Assembly: GCF_000422645.1 (NCBI RefSeq)
Contig: NZ_KE383896.1
Span: 191,461 to 255,460, forward strand
DNA: 64,000 nucleotides
Direction: 5' to 3'
From: Ferrimonas futtsuensis DSM 18154
GTDB taxonomy: Bacteria; Pseudomonadota; Gammaproteobacteria; Enterobacterales; Shewanellaceae
Under the pieces are notes generated by a model that saw only the letters and a list, made by a program, of their open reading frames with translations, had not been told where the DNA came from and searched no databases. Positions 20,646-29,416 of the stretch are shown in pieces. The translations under genes were made by a program, and so were the position numbers. Position 1 is the stretch's first letter. Every line of letters starts with the position of its first letter.

Positions 20646-20728
20646 TGAGCCAAACCTGTGTGCTGACCCGGCCTTGCCGGGCTGATAGAAAAAAGGCTCA
20701 TCAAAATGAGCCAAACGTGTGTGCTAAC
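20646..20728. repeat. Pair of 22-base direct repeats
   Basis: TGAGCCAAACCTGTGTGCTGAC (split here as TGAGCCAAAC + CTGTGTGCTGAC) at 20646-20667 recurs at 20707-20728 with two mismatches, 61 bases apart. The copies flank a terminator hairpin. They could be operator sites for a regulator of the ABC exporter or the remnant of a small local duplication. Confidence 0.55.
20690..20712 (-). terminator. Terminator for the lutABC transcript
   Basis: Stem GGCTCAT / ATGAGCC with a CAAA loop; on the minus strand it is followed by six T. It lies about 180 bases after the lutC stop and before the ABC ATPase gene. Confidence 0.75.
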
Positions 20729-20892
20729 TACACGTAAAGATGGATGACCGGGAATCGTTCCCCCTTGTGTGCGGGGGAGTCGTCCCACAGAGCCAGGGAT
20801 GGAGACTCTGCATCGGGAGGCGGGGGCTGTGGCCCCCGCCCCGGTGCGTTTTTACACACCGGCGCATCCTGTCGAACCCGGTCAACGACCCC

Positions 20893-21465
20893 TTAGTCCA
20901 GCATGTATACGGTCATGGAGCAGGCGCCGTGGGCACCGATAACCAGGGCCTGTTCGATATCGGCGGTCTTGGAAGGACCGGCGATGAAGGCACCATGCTG
21001 ACCAGACTCCAGCTTCACGTTCTTAACCACTTCATGCATGTTGGCAACCAGGGTGTCCGCCTTAACCACTACCGCCAGGTTCTCGGTAATGTAGGGCAGC
21101 ACACGGTGGCCGCTGGCAGTTTCGCGAACAAACACTGCACCATTTTCAGCCACCGCCGCTTCGGCATTCACCAGAGCCAAGTCCAGATCCTGCAGGGTGT
21201 GAGGCTTGGCATCCAGTTCACGGTTGCCGTTCAGACCTTCAACACGACAAACCACGGACTGACCGTCGGCCATCGCCTTGTCCAGGTGCGCCTGTACTTC
21301 ACTCAGCTCCTTAACGCGAACCAGAGTGCCACCGACCTTGGCCAGGTTGGCTTCATACTGGCCCATCAGGTCTTCGTTGTTGGGCTCGATGGTGATCGAA
21401 GGCATGGGGGCATCGGGCAGGTTGCACTTATCCAATGCGGCAAAAATTGCGTCACGGCTAGACAT
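20893..21465 (-). CDS. lutC: Lactate utilisation protein C (LUD domain)
   Basis: 190 residues, LutC/YkgG family. It is the third component of the iron-sulfur L-lactate oxidation system LutABC. The LUD-fold signature is visible: RVEGLNGNRELDAKPHTL, ENGAVFVRET, and the C-terminal GAFIAGPSKTADIEQALVIGAHGACSMTVYML. The start at 21465 follows CCGGGAGAAC and overlaps the lutB stop by one base; the longer frame to 21495 would extend into lutB. Last gene of the operon. Confidence 0.92.
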   Translation of the reverse strand: MSSRDAIFAALDKCNLPDAPMPSITIEPNNEDLMGQYEANLAKVGGTLVRVKELSEVQAHLDKAMADGQSVVCRVEGLNGNRELDAKPHTLQDLDLALVNAEAAVAENGAVFVRETASGHRVLPYITENLAVVVKADTLVANMHEVVKNVKLESGQHGAFIAGPSKTADIEQALVIGAHGACSMTVYMLD

Positions 21466-22850
21466 TATTTGTTCTCCCGGTTTTTCTTGAACCACGCTTC
21501 GAAGGAGCCGGTCTTAGGTGCTTTAGGCAGTTCACGGTGTTTGGTCCAATCCATACCGAAAGGCTTCATCAGAGCATCTGGCAGGATACGCAGGGCGGTA
21601 CGGGCGCTGGCCATACCCAGGTTCAGCATGGTTTCGTTGGCCATGAACTTACCGACCCAAGGCATGTAGCCAGACTTACCGTAAGGCAGTTTGCCCTGCT
21701 CGGAGTGGATGCGACGCCACTTGAAGATGATCTTGTCCAGAGGCACCTTGGTGGGGCACACCTGAGTACAGGAACCACACAGGGAACAGGCCCAGGCCAG
21801 GGAGTGAGTTTCGTCATCACCGGCGCTTACTGCGATACCGATGGGGCCAGGGATCAGCGCGTTGTAGCTGAAGCCGCTGGAACGACGGTATACCGGGCAG
21901 GTGTTCAGACAGCCACCACAGCGGATACACTTGTAGGCTTCCGCCAGCAGCTCGTCCTGGAACAGTTTGGTGCGACCGTTGTCCACCAGTACCACGTGCA
22001 TCTCACCGCCCTCTTTAGGGCCCTTGTAGAAGGTGGTGTAGGAGGTGATGGGCTGGCCGGTGGCGTTACGGGCCAGGGTACGGGACAGCACGCTGGCCGC
22101 ATCCATGTTGGGGACGATCTTGTCGATGCCCATGCAGTGGATCTGAACCTTAGGCAGGTTCACACCCATGTCTGCGTTACCTTCGTTGGTGGCGATGGCA
22201 ACGGCACCTTCGCTGGCGACCGCCATGTTCACACCAGTCAGACCGGCATCGGCTTCCAGGAATTTCTGGCGCAGGTGAGCACGAGCTTGCTTGGTCAGGT
22301 AGGTCGGGCAGGACGCGCCCTTCTCTGAACCAATCTTGCGGTGGAACAGCTCGCCAACCTCCTCCTTCTTCAGGTGGATGGCCGGTACCACGATGTGGCT
22401 GGGTGGCTGCTCGTTCAGCTGGATGATGCGCTCACCCAGGTCGGTATCAATAACATCGATGCCGCGCTCGATCAGGTAAGGGTTCAGGTGACACTCCTCA
22501 GTCAGCATGGACTTGGACTTCACCAGATTCTTAACATTGTGCTTGGCCAGGATGCTGTGCACAATTTCGTTGTGCTCTTTGGCGTCTTTCGCCCAGTGCA
22601 CCACGATGCCGTTCTTCTTACAGTTGGCCTCAAACTCGGTCAGGTAGTGCTTGAGGTTGGCCAGAGTGTGCAGCTTGTATTCAGAGCCCAGCTGCTTGAG
22701 ATCTTCCCACTCAGGCTGGGAGTCTGCGGCCAGGTCACGCTTGTGACGCAGGTTCCACAGAGCCTTGTCGTGCCAATTTACGCGGTCTACGTCGCGGTTA
22801 AACTTCTCAGCCGCACTGGCATGAGACTCGATTCCACCAATCAGTGCCAT
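21465..22850 (-). CDS. lutB: Lactate utilisation protein B (LUD domain plus two 4Fe-4S clusters)
   Basis: 461 residues, LutB/YkgF. The N-terminal two thirds form the LUD domain (VKSKSMLTEECHLNPYL; GVNMAVASEGAVAIATNEGN). The C-terminal third has two ferredoxin cluster motifs, CIRCGGCLNTCPVYRR and CSLCGSCTQVCPTKVP. It passes electrons from L-lactate oxidation to LutA/quinone. A GGAGCGACGATC ribosome-binding site precedes the ATG, and the gene sits between lutA (12-base gap) and lutC. Confidence 0.95.
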   Translation of the reverse strand: MALIGGIESHASAAEKFNRDVDRVNWHDKALWNLRHKRDLAADSQPEWEDLKQLGSEYKLHTLANLKHYLTEFEANCKKNGIVVHWAKDAKEHNEIVHSILAKHNVKNLVKSKSMLTEECHLNPYLIERGIDVIDTDLGERIIQLNEQPPSHIVVPAIHLKKEEVGELFHRKIGSEKGASCPTYLTKQARAHLRQKFLEADAGLTGVNMAVASEGAVAIATNEGNADMGVNLPKVQIHCMGIDKIVPNMDAASVLSRTLARNATGQPITSYTTFYKGPKEGGEMHVVLVDNGRTKLFQDELLAEAYKCIRCGGCLNTCPVYRRSSGFSYNALIPGPIGIAVSAGDDETHSLAWACSLCGSCTQVCPTKVPLDKIIFKWRRIHSEQGKLPYGKSGYMPWVGKFMANETMLNLGMASARTALRILPDALMKPFGMDWTKHRELPKAPKTGSFEAWFKKNRENK

Positions 22851-22862
22851 GATCGTCGCTCC

Positions 22863-23609
22863 TTACAGTGCTTGGTTGAGCAGTTCTGCGATGTGCAGAG
22901 TTTCCACGGGGTGCCCCTCGCGACGGATAACGCCGTCCAGGTGCAAAAGACAGGATGGGTCGAAGCCCACCACATAGCGGGCGCCGGTGTTGGCGTGCGC
23001 CTGTGCCTTGTCTTTACCCATTTTGCCGGACACTGCGCCTTCATCGAGGGCGAAGGTACCGCCGAAGCCACAACATTCGTCCTGACGCTCTGGGTAGACA
23101 ATGTCGATGCCTTCGATGCGGGACAGCAGGGCTTCCACCTTGTTGTAACGACCGCTGCCCTTGATCTCAGAGGGCGTGGCCAGATCCAGCATACGGATGC
23201 CGTGACAGGACATCTGCAGGCTGATCTTGTGGTTAAAGGGCTTGTTGAAGCGCTCCAGGCCGTGGATGTCGTGCAGAAATTCGGTCAGCTCTTTCAGCTT
23301 GCCGATCACAGCGGTAGCTTCCGGGCTGCAGTCGAACTCGTGGAAGTTCTCTTTGGCGGCGATCATGCAGGAGGCCGCTGGACATACGATGTAATCGCAG
23401 TCGATGCCTTTGAAGGCGTTCAGCAGTTTCAGCGTGGTTTTTTTCGCATCCTCGAAGCAACCGGAGTTGGTCATAGGTTGGCCGCAGCAGGTCTGCCCCT
23501 CGGGGAGGATGACCTGATGCCCCAGCTTCTCAAGAAGCTCTACCGTGGCGATGCCCACATTAGGTTGCATGTGGTTCACCAGGCAAGGGATGAACAAGGC
23601 GATTTTCAT
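22863..23609 (-). CDS. lutA: Lactate utilisation protein A (CCG domain)
   Basis: 248 residues, LutA/YkgE, with two cysteine-rich CCG domains: CCGQPMTNSGC in the first and CCGFGGTFALDEG in the second, which in the family bind iron-sulfur clusters or heterodisulfide-like partners. Together with LutB and LutC it oxidises L-lactate to pyruvate. The start follows GGAGAATATA. First gene of lutABC. No lactate permease gene is present beside it in this window. Confidence 0.95.
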   Translation of the reverse strand: MKIALFIPCLVNHMQPNVGIATVELLEKLGHQVILPEGQTCCGQPMTNSGCFEDAKKTTLKLLNAFKGIDCDYIVCPAASCMIAAKENFHEFDCSPEATAVIGKLKELTEFLHDIHGLERFNKPFNHKISLQMSCHGIRMLDLATPSEIKGSGRYNKVEALLSRIEGIDIVYPERQDECCGFGGTFALDEGAVSGKMGKDKAQAHANTGARYVVGFDPSCLLHLDGVIRREGHPVETLHIAELLNQAL

Positions 23610-24208
23610 TATATTCTCCGCTGTGTGTGTGTCGGCAGTTTTGGCGGAGTCTAAAGGTGGCCCCCAGGACAGACTGTGACCCAGGTATCACTTATTGCCG
23701 GGCTGAATTTGGTTAAATTTATGTAAAATCAGGTTCACAATTATGAAAGAAACCACAAAATGCAACATTTAACGATCACTTAAAGCCACATTTAATTACA
23801 CAGATTTAACCAAAGGAAAATTGGTTTGACCAAGCGCCCGCCTCATTTCACCTAAACCCAACCACGCAATAACAAGCTCGCAACCCGGCATCGACCATTT
23901 TTCGCTCGACAGTGCGATCGCGATCACACAATAATAGCAGATGAACGATTGGATTTACCGAAGCTCATTTGACGCAGATTCTTGTCGGGTCATTTTGTCC
24001 CACGGGCGATTCGACAGGCTTTTTTTGCGTGCTTTTAGGTGAGTCCAAAGGGGGCGAAGCCGGCCAAACATCAGCCATTGAGTGCGAAAATTCAGCCCTT
24101 CCGGAGCACAAAAAAAGCCTCCACTTGGGAGGCTTGTTGATCAGGTCATGCACAGCACCACTTAAGCGTAGTGAGTGACCGCCTAAACCATCTTGGACTG
24201 CGCCGTGA
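23610..24208. other. Intergenic region with lut promoter and hcr terminator
   Basis: About 600 bases. The part near lutA is AT-rich and should hold its minus-strand promoter; I recognise no certain operator. The far end holds the hcr terminator (24109-24135). Short open frames in 23965-24180 on both strands lack ribosome-binding sites and I do not call them. Confidence 0.5.
24109..24135 (-). terminator. Terminator of hcr
   Basis: Stem AAGCCTCC / GGAGGCTT; on the minus strand followed by a T-run (the complement of the A-run at 24110-24116). It starts about 74 bases past the hcr stop. Confidence 0.8.
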
Positions 24209-25201
24209 CTATGGCAGGGTCACCTGCATGTCACCGGTCACCTTGGAGGTGCAGGCCAGGAAATAGCCCTCCTCCAGTTCCTGTGGCGTCAGTGGTCCCA
24301 CAGAGGTACGTTCCAGCTTGTCCCCTTCGCCCTTGCACTTGCAACTGCCACAGACACCGGCACGACAGGCGGCAAAGATCGGCAGACCGACCGCCTCCAG
24401 AGCCTCCAGAACCGTCTGGGAGCCGTCGATGCTTACGGCCTTGTCGGCCACAGTCAACGTGTGCCCAGCGCCCTCTGAGGCCGATTCAGGCCCGTTGTCG
24501 CCGGATATCGGGGCAAAGGCCTCATGAAAGACCTTGCTGGCGTCCACACCCAGGGCATCAAACCACTCATGCGCCGCTTCCATATAGCCTTGGGGCCCAC
24601 ACATCAGGATGGTGCGATCCCGGATGTCGGTGGCCAGGGACAGCAGCATACGAGCGTCCAGCATGCCGTTATGCTGGCCGGACTCCGCACCCTGGGACAC
24701 CACCCAGCAAAGCTTGAGGTTGGCGTGATCCCGGGCCAGCTGCTCCAGTTGCTCGGGGAAGATACGATCCGCCGGTGTACGGGCACTGTGGACAAAGATG
24801 ATGTCCGCCTCGGGATCCGCCAGCAGGCGGGCCCTGAGCATGGCGTAAACCGGAGTAATACCGCAGCCGGCGCTGAGCATCAGCAGTTTGCCATCGGCGG
24901 CGTGCTGGAAGTGGAACTCTCCTCCTGCCGCCAGGGTGGCAAAGTTGTCCCCCACCTTGGCATTGTCTGCCAGGTGGTTGGACACCAGCCCCCCGCCGAC
25001 CCGCTTGATGGTCAGGGCATAGCGGCTGTCACCCGGAATGGAGGCCAGGCTGTAGCAACGGCTGTGGCTCTGGCCGTCGATCTCCACCTGCAGAGGCAGA
25101 AATTGGCCAGGGATGAAATCGATGGGCTGGTCCGACTCGAACAGGTAGGTGTTCACGTCGTGGGTTTCCGCCCGAATCTCTGTGCAGGTCAGCTGCATCA
25201 A
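24209..25201 (-). CDS. hcr: NADH oxidoreductase Hcr (Hcp reductase)
   Basis: 330 residues. A ferredoxin-NADP reductase-like FAD domain (SRCYSLASIPGD), an NAD domain (LMLSAGCGITPVYAMLRA, LMCGPQGYME) and a C-terminal plant-type [2Fe-2S] ferredoxin (CRAGVCGSCKCKGEG, then LACTS) in the order of Hcr. It passes electrons from NADH to the hybrid cluster protein. The gene follows hcp at 60 bases, with an intervening hairpin that may lower its expression relative to hcp. Confidence 0.94.
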   Translation of the reverse strand: MMQLTCTEIRAETHDVNTYLFESDQPIDFIPGQFLPLQVEIDGQSHSRCYSLASIPGDSRYALTIKRVGGGLVSNHLADNAKVGDNFATLAAGGEFHFQHAADGKLLMLSAGCGITPVYAMLRARLLADPEADIIFVHSARTPADRIFPEQLEQLARDHANLKLCWVVSQGAESGQHNGMLDARMLLSLATDIRDRTILMCGPQGYMEAAHEWFDALGVDASKVFHEAFAPISGDNGPESASEGAGHTLTVADKAVSIDGSQTVLEALEAVGLPIFAACRAGVCGSCKCKGEGDKLERTSVGPLTPQELEEGYFLACTSKVTGDMQVTLP

Positions 25202-25221
25202 TACCTCTCCTGTAGGAAGAA

Positions 25222-25247
25222 AAGGGGAGCCATGCTCCCCTTTTGTC
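25222..25247 (-). terminator. Hairpin between hcp and hcr
   Basis: Inverted repeat AAAAGGGGAGC / GCTCCCCTTTT. On the minus strand four T follow. It could act as a partial terminator or an mRNA-stabilising element between the two genes. Confidence 0.6.
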
Positions 25248-25261
25248 TCTGGTCTTGGGGA

Positions 25262-26923
25262 TTAACCCAGGATGTCGGCCATATCCTGCTCCACTGTGGT
25301 GGTCAGGCGCAAGCCGGTCTGCTCATGCAGGTGGTTGATCAGGTTGGGGGTCAGGAAGCCGGGTACGGTCGGACCGACGCGGATATCCTTGATGCCCAGA
25401 GCCAGCAGGGTCAGCAGGATGGCAATCGCCTTCTGCTCAAACCAGGACAGAATCAGGGACAGAGGCAGATCGTTGACACCGCACTCGAAGGTCTCGGCCA
25501 GAGCCAGAGCCAGCTGAATGGCAGAGTAAGCATCGTTACACTGACCCACATCCAGCAGACGGGGAATGCCGTTGATGTCGCCGAACTCCAGGTCGTTGAA
25601 CTTGAACTTGCCGCAAGCCAGGGTCAGCAGCAGGGTGTCCTGAGGGGCCGCCTTGGTGAATTCGGTGAAGTAGTTACGCTCCTGCTTGTCGCCGTCACAG
25701 CCACCGACCAGGAAGAAGTGACGGATGTTGCCAGCCTTCACCTGCTCAATCACTGCCGGAGCCGCGGCCATCAGGGCGTTGCGGGCAAAACCGGTCATGG
25801 TGTAATGAGGGATCTCGTCATACTTGAAACCTTCACACTCCAGCGCCTTCTCGATGACGGCGCTGTAATCGTCACCAGTGTGGTGCACCACGCCCGGCCA
25901 GCCCACGATGTTACGGGTAAACAGACGGTCGGCGTAGGAACCCGGGTTGGGATCGATCAGACAGTTGGAGGTCATCACGATGGCACCGGGGAAGTTGGCA
26001 AACTCTTTCTGCTGGTTCTGCCAGGCGCTGCCGTAGTTACCGACCAGGTGCGGGTACTTGCCACCCAGCTCGGGGTAGGCCATGGCTGGCAGCATCTCAC
26101 CGTGGGTGTAGACGTTGATGCCTTTGTCCTTGGTCTGCTCCAGGATGTGTTGCAAGTCGATCAGGTCGTGGCCGGACACCAGAATCGCCTTACCGGCCAC
26201 CGGCTTCATGTTCACCTTGGTCGGAACCGGATGACCAAAGGCCTCGGTTTCGCCGGCGTCCAGCATCTCCATCACTTTGTAGTTCAGGTGGCCACAGGCC
26301 ATGGCCAGCTCCAGCAGCTCGTTCAGATCGCTGGGATCTTCACCCAGGCGGGCCATGATGCGGTGGAACTCAGCGTATACCGCTTCATCCTGCTTCTTCA
26401 GGATGCGGGCGTGCTCCATGTAAGCCGCCACACCCTTGAGACCATACAGCACCAGCAGGCGCAGGCCGACGATGTCCTCGCCCACGTCGTTCAGACCACG
26501 GTTGACCGCGGTGGCTGGTGCCTGGCTCAGCATGGCAACCTTCTCGGCGGAAATCTCAAACTGACCGGCGCCGGCCAGAACCTTGGGTTCAACACCCTGA
26601 ACGGTGCAGGCAGCTTCATAAGCCGCCTTCAGGCGCGCCTTGGTGTCTATCGCCTTGGCGGTGTACTCGATCAGGCGGCTCTCATCGAAGTTCACGTTAG
26701 TCAGGGTAGAAAAGAAAGCCTGGGGAATGTACGCGTCTGCATCGGCATCCACCACACCCACTTCGCGGGCGGCGTTGGCGTAGGCGCTGACGCCCTGCAG
26801 CATGTACACCAGCACATCCTGGAGATCGGAGATCTCTGCAGTCTTGCCGCACATGCCCATGGCGTACTGACAACCGTTACCCACTGGGGTCTGCATGGTT
26901 TGCTCACATTGAATACAAAACAC
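25262..26923 (-). CDS. hcp: Hydroxylamine reductase / hybrid cluster protein
   Basis: 553 residues, starting with GTG 26923 (AAAGGAGCG upstream). The N-terminal cysteines are spaced C-x2-C-x11-C-x6-C (Cys3, 6, 18, 25), the class II pattern of facultative anaerobes such as E. coli, which here holds a [2Fe-2S] cluster. Hybrid-cluster ligands are in [31 protein letters not shown] and [12 protein letters not shown]. Hcp reduces NO (high affinity) and hydroxylamine, protecting against nitrosative stress in anaerobic growth. An FNR-type dyad at 27030-27043 lies about 110 bases upstream. Confidence 0.96.
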   Translation of the reverse strand: MFCIQCEQTMQTPVGNGCQYAMGMCGKTAEISDLQDVLVYMLQGVSAYANAAREVGVVDADADAYIPQAFFSTLTNVNFDESRLIEYTAKAIDTKARLKAAYEAACTVQGVEPKVLAGAGQFEISAEKVAMLSQAPATAVNRGLNDVGEDIVGLRLLVLYGLKGVAAYMEHARILKKQDEAVYAEFHRIMARLGEDPSDLNELLELAMACGHLNYKVMEMLDAGETEAFGHPVPTKVNMKPVAGKAILVSGHDLIDLQHILEQTKDKGINVYTHGEMLPAMAYPELGGKYPHLVGNYGSAWQNQQKEFANFPGAIVMTSNCLIDPNPGSYADRLFTRNIVGWPGVVHHTGDDYSAVIEKALECEGFKYDEIPHYTMTGFARNALMAAAPAVIEQVKAGNIRHFFLVGGCDGDKQERNYFTEFTKAAPQDTLLLTLACGKFKFNDLEFGDINGIPRLLDVGQCNDAYSAIQLALALAETFECGVNDLPLSLILSWFEQKAIAILLTLLALGIKDIRVGPTVPGFLTPNLINHLHEQTGLRLTTTVEQDMADILG

Positions 26924-27014
26924 GGTGGCGCTCCTTTAAAGTTATATCTGTTATGCATGTTTTAGTGGGGCCAGCTTAAAATATCCCCGAAACTCAATAA
27001 AGGCATTTTTGATG

Positions 27015-27043
27015 CAACTTTGCATTGCCTTGACGGGGATCAA
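27015..27043 (-). promoter_or_regulatory. FNR-like dyad (and adjacent inverted repeat) upstream of hcp
   Basis: TTGAC-GGGG-ATCAA at 27030-27043 matches the FNR consensus TTGAT-N4-ATCAA at nine of ten positions. Immediately beside it, ATGCA-ACTT-TGCAT (27012-27025) is a perfect short inverted repeat resembling part of an NsrR operator. Both sit between hcp and the divergent peptidase gene. FNR and NsrR control of hcp is known in enterobacteria; its operation here is inference. Confidence 0.55.
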
Positions 27044-27171
27044 ATTTATTCCCCTCTATGAGAATTCGAATTTCAGTTTTTTCAGCAATTTCGATTCAGT
27101 TGACTTAGAACAACTGAATTCCGATCCTTCCTTTTTAAGTTGACACCCTGACCCGCTCCCCAAGGAAGACC

Positions 27172-28965
27172 ATGAAGCACCTGCTCGCCGCCGCCCTGTT
27201 GCCGATGACAGCATTTGGCCACTATCTCAACGATCCCATCCTGCCCCCTCAACAACCCTGGCAAGGGGCCAGTGAACAGCTGCAACTGCCAGCCTCCAAC
27301 CCTCACGCCACCCCGGGTGAGCGCAGCGGCCTGACCCAGAGTCCGGACTACCGTGAAACGGTTGCCTGGCTCGACGACCTGATTGGCCGCTCCTCCAAAC
27401 TCAGCAAGGTCAGCCTGGGCACTTCCCCCCAGGGCCGGGAGATCTGGATGGTGGTTGCCGCCGGTGACGGCGCGGCCACGCCGGAGGAACTTAAGGCGAA
27501 CGGCCACCCCACCCTGCTGGTGCAGGCGGGGATCCACGCCGGAGAGATCGATGGCAAGGAAGCGGGCATGATGCTGCTTCGGGATATGGCCCTGGGAGAA
27601 AAAAGCGCCCTGCTCGACGGCGTCAACCTGCTGTTCGTGCCCATTTTCAATGTGGATGGTCATGAGCGGCGCGGCCCCTACAATCGAGTGAACCAGAGGG
27701 GCCCCGAGGTGATGGGCTGGAGAACCACCGCCACCAACCTCAACTTAAACCGCGACTACGCCAAGGCGGACGCCCCGGAGATGCAGGCGATGATCTCTGC
27801 CCTCAATCGGTGGGATCCCCTCCTCTATATAGATGTGCACGTCACCGACGGCATCGACTATCAATACGACGTCACCTACGGCTACAACCTGGCGGTGGGA
27901 CACAGCCCCGCCACCCATCAATGGCTGGAGAACAGCTACCGCCCCTCGGTCGATCTCACTTTGAGCCGGGCCGGGCACACCCCGGGGCCTCTGGTGTTCG
28001 CCATGGACAACACCAACATGGCCAAGGGGCTGAGCCTGTGGAACCCCTCCCCTCGTTACTCCAACGGCTATGGCGACGTGCGCCACCTGCCCACCATTCT
28101 CATCGAGAACCACAGCCTCAAACCCTTCCGTCAGAGGGTGCTGGGGACCTATGTCATGCTGGAGCATACGCTGACGCTGCTGGCGGATAAGGGCGAAGGG
28201 CTACGCCAGGCGGTGGCGCAGGACCGGGCCCGCCGCCCGGATCCGGTGATCCTCACCTGGGAGAGCGAACGCCAGCCCCGGGGATGGGACTTCAAGGGGA
28301 TCGGTTACACCGCAGAAATCAGCGAAGTGAGCGGCGCCCAGGTGATTCGCTGGAACGGCCAACCCAAGCTCTACCCCAATCTGCCGGTCACCGGACGCAC
28401 CCGCCCCGGAATCCACCGGGCCCGGCCTGCGGCCTACTATATTCCCCCCCAATGGCAGCAGGTGGTGGAGAGGTTGCAGCTGCACGGCATCCACATGAGC
28501 CAGCTGTCAGAGCCGGTCACTCAGGCGTTGAGCTCCTACCGCCTGCAACATCAGTTTGCCGAGAAGGACTATGAAGGGCGTCAGCGGGTGTCGGTCACCG
28601 CCACCGAACACTTCGGCCGCCACACCCTGCCCAAGGGCACCTGGCGGGTCAGCACGGATCAGCCGTTGGGGGCACTGGCGATCCAGCTGCTGGAACCTGA
28701 GGCGCCAGACTCGCTGCTTCAGTGGGGATTGTTCAATCCCATTTTCACCCGTACCGAATATATCGAGGACTACGCCATAGAGCCCATGGCGCAGAAGATG
28801 CTCGACAGTGATCCGGCTCTAAAAAAGGTGTTTGCTAAAAAACTGGCTGAAGATCCCAGTTTTGCAAATAACCCTCAGGCCCGGCTCCGCTGGCTTTATG
28901 AGAATAGTTCCTATTACGATGCAAAATACCGGCAATACCCGGTATTACGAAAAATGAATCCGTAA
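27172..28965 (+). CDS. Exported M14-family zinc carboxypeptidase
   Basis: 597 residues with a short signal peptide (MKHLLAAALLPMTAFG). The M14 zinc site is visible: the H-x-x-E in AGIHAGEIDGKE and the later His in YIDVHVTDG; NVDGHER and NLNRDYAK are conserved neighbours. The catalytic domain spans about 55-340; the C-terminal 250 residues form an additional beta-rich region. It probably removes C-terminal residues from extracellular or periplasmic peptides. AAGGAAG precedes ATG 27172. It is divergent from hcp and has its own terminator. Confidence 0.9.
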   Translation: MKHLLAAALLPMTAFGHYLNDPILPPQQPWQGASEQLQLPASNPHATPGERSGLTQSPDYRETVAWLDDLIGRSSKLSKVSLGTSPQGREIWMVVAAGDGAATPEELKANGHPTLLVQAGIHAGEIDGKEAGMMLLRDMALGEKSALLDGVNLLFVPIFNVDGHERRGPYNRVNQRGPEVMGWRTTATNLNLNRDYAKADAPEMQAMISALNRWDPLLYIDVHVTDGIDYQYDVTYGYNLAVGHSPATHQWLENSYRPSVDLTLSRAGHTPGPLVFAMDNTNMAKGLSLWNPSPRYSNGYGDVRHLPTILIENHSLKPFRQRVLGTYVMLEHTLTLLADKGEGLRQAVAQDRARRPDPVILTWESERQPRGWDFKGIGYTAEISEVSGAQVIRWNGQPKLYPNLPVTGRTRPGIHRARPAAYYIPPQWQQVVERLQLHGIHMSQLSEPVTQALSSYRLQHQFAEKDYEGRQRVSVTATEHFGRHTLPKGTWRVSTDQPLGALAIQLLEPEAPDSLLQWGLFNPIFTRTEYIEDYAIEPMAQKMLDSDPALKKVFAKKLAEDPSFANNPQARLRWLYENSSYYDAKYRQYPVLRKMNP

Positions 28966-28987
28966 TACTTAGTGATAAACTTTTTCG

Positions 28988-29021
28988 AGAGCCAATGATT
29001 AATTTTAATTGGCTCTTTTTT
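28988..29021 (+). terminator. Terminator of the M14 peptidase gene
   Basis: Stem GAGCCAAT / ATTGGCTC separated by an AT-rich loop and followed by six or more T, 24 bases after the stop codon. Confidence 0.85.
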
Positions 29022-29106
29022 CCAGAATTCAAAGGAATAAAAAACGTGAGACTAAAAAAGATTGAGAAATATCAAAAAAGGATAAAAGTCTCCAAAAGTG
29101 ACCCAT

Positions 29107-29122
29107 AGTGACAGCGGTCACA
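29107..29122 (+). promoter_or_regulatory. CRP-like site upstream of the hydrogenase operon
   Basis: AGTGA-CAGCGG-TCACA matches TGTGA-N6-TCACA at nine of ten core positions. It lies about 310 bases before the small-subunit start codon in an AT-rich 450-base intergenic region (28966-29416) that otherwise holds no gene. Confidence 0.5.
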
Positions 29123-29272
29123 GACAAAATGTCGCACATATTGATCCGCGAAACAGCCAATTTCAGATGTAGAAAGATACAGCTTGCCCAAGGTCTGCTA
29201 ACAAATTTCTTTCACTTTCAACCCCAAAAATAAGACAAAAAATATGGTTCAAGCCAAAGTTACCAAAAAACC

Positions 29273-29286
29273 ATGATTTAGATCAC
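29273..29286 (+). promoter_or_regulatory. FNR-like dyad upstream of the hydrogenase operon
   Basis: ATGAT-TTAG-ATCAC keeps the TGAT-N4-ATCA core of the FNR consensus. A second, weaker dyad TTGAT-CTCG-GTCAT is at 29334-29347. Together they suggest anaerobic activation of the hydrogenase genes, as known for several gamma-proteobacterial uptake hydrogenases; this is inference. Confidence 0.45.
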
Positions 29287-29416
29287 GACAACAGGTCGTT
29301 AACAGCAAGGGTTGTGGATATATGTCACCAATATTGATCTCGGTCATTATGTCCAACATCGAATTCCATACACTTTCCATGGCAATCCCGTGTACCCAAT
29401 GCAAGGATTAAAAAAT

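Larger units (their letters stand above)
20544..20892. other. Intergenic region with hairpins and a direct repeat
   Basis: No gene seen. It carries a GC-rich hairpin GGCGGGGGC/GCCCCCGCC (20820-20841) just past lutC, a terminator for the lut operon (20690-20712), a small hairpin CCCGGC/GCCGGG (20668-20682), and two 22-base imperfect direct copies at 20646-20667 and 20707-20728. The promoter of the ABC exporter operon must also lie here. Confidence 0.6.

Noticed and set aside
20544-20714. Possible N-terminal extension of the ABC ATPase by 57 residues
   Set aside because: The stretch includes a terminator end and direct repeats and is not protein-like; ATG 20543 has a ribosome-binding site.
20560-20892. 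Possible tRNA or structured RNA among the hairpins upstream of the ABC genes
   Set aside because: No cloverleaf with T-loop or anticodon arm could be folded; the hairpins are explained as terminators.
23965-24178. Short open frames on both strands between lutA and hcr
   Set aside because: No ribosome-binding sites and they cover the hcr terminator.
24524-26965. An 813-codon frame antisense to hcr and hcp
   Set aside because: It spans two convincing genes on the other strand and has no family signature.
29312-29416. Possible extended N-terminus of the hydrogenase small subunit
   Set aside because: It would place the Tat motif about 75 residues in and overlaps predicted promoter dyads; ATG 29417 has AAGGA upstream.
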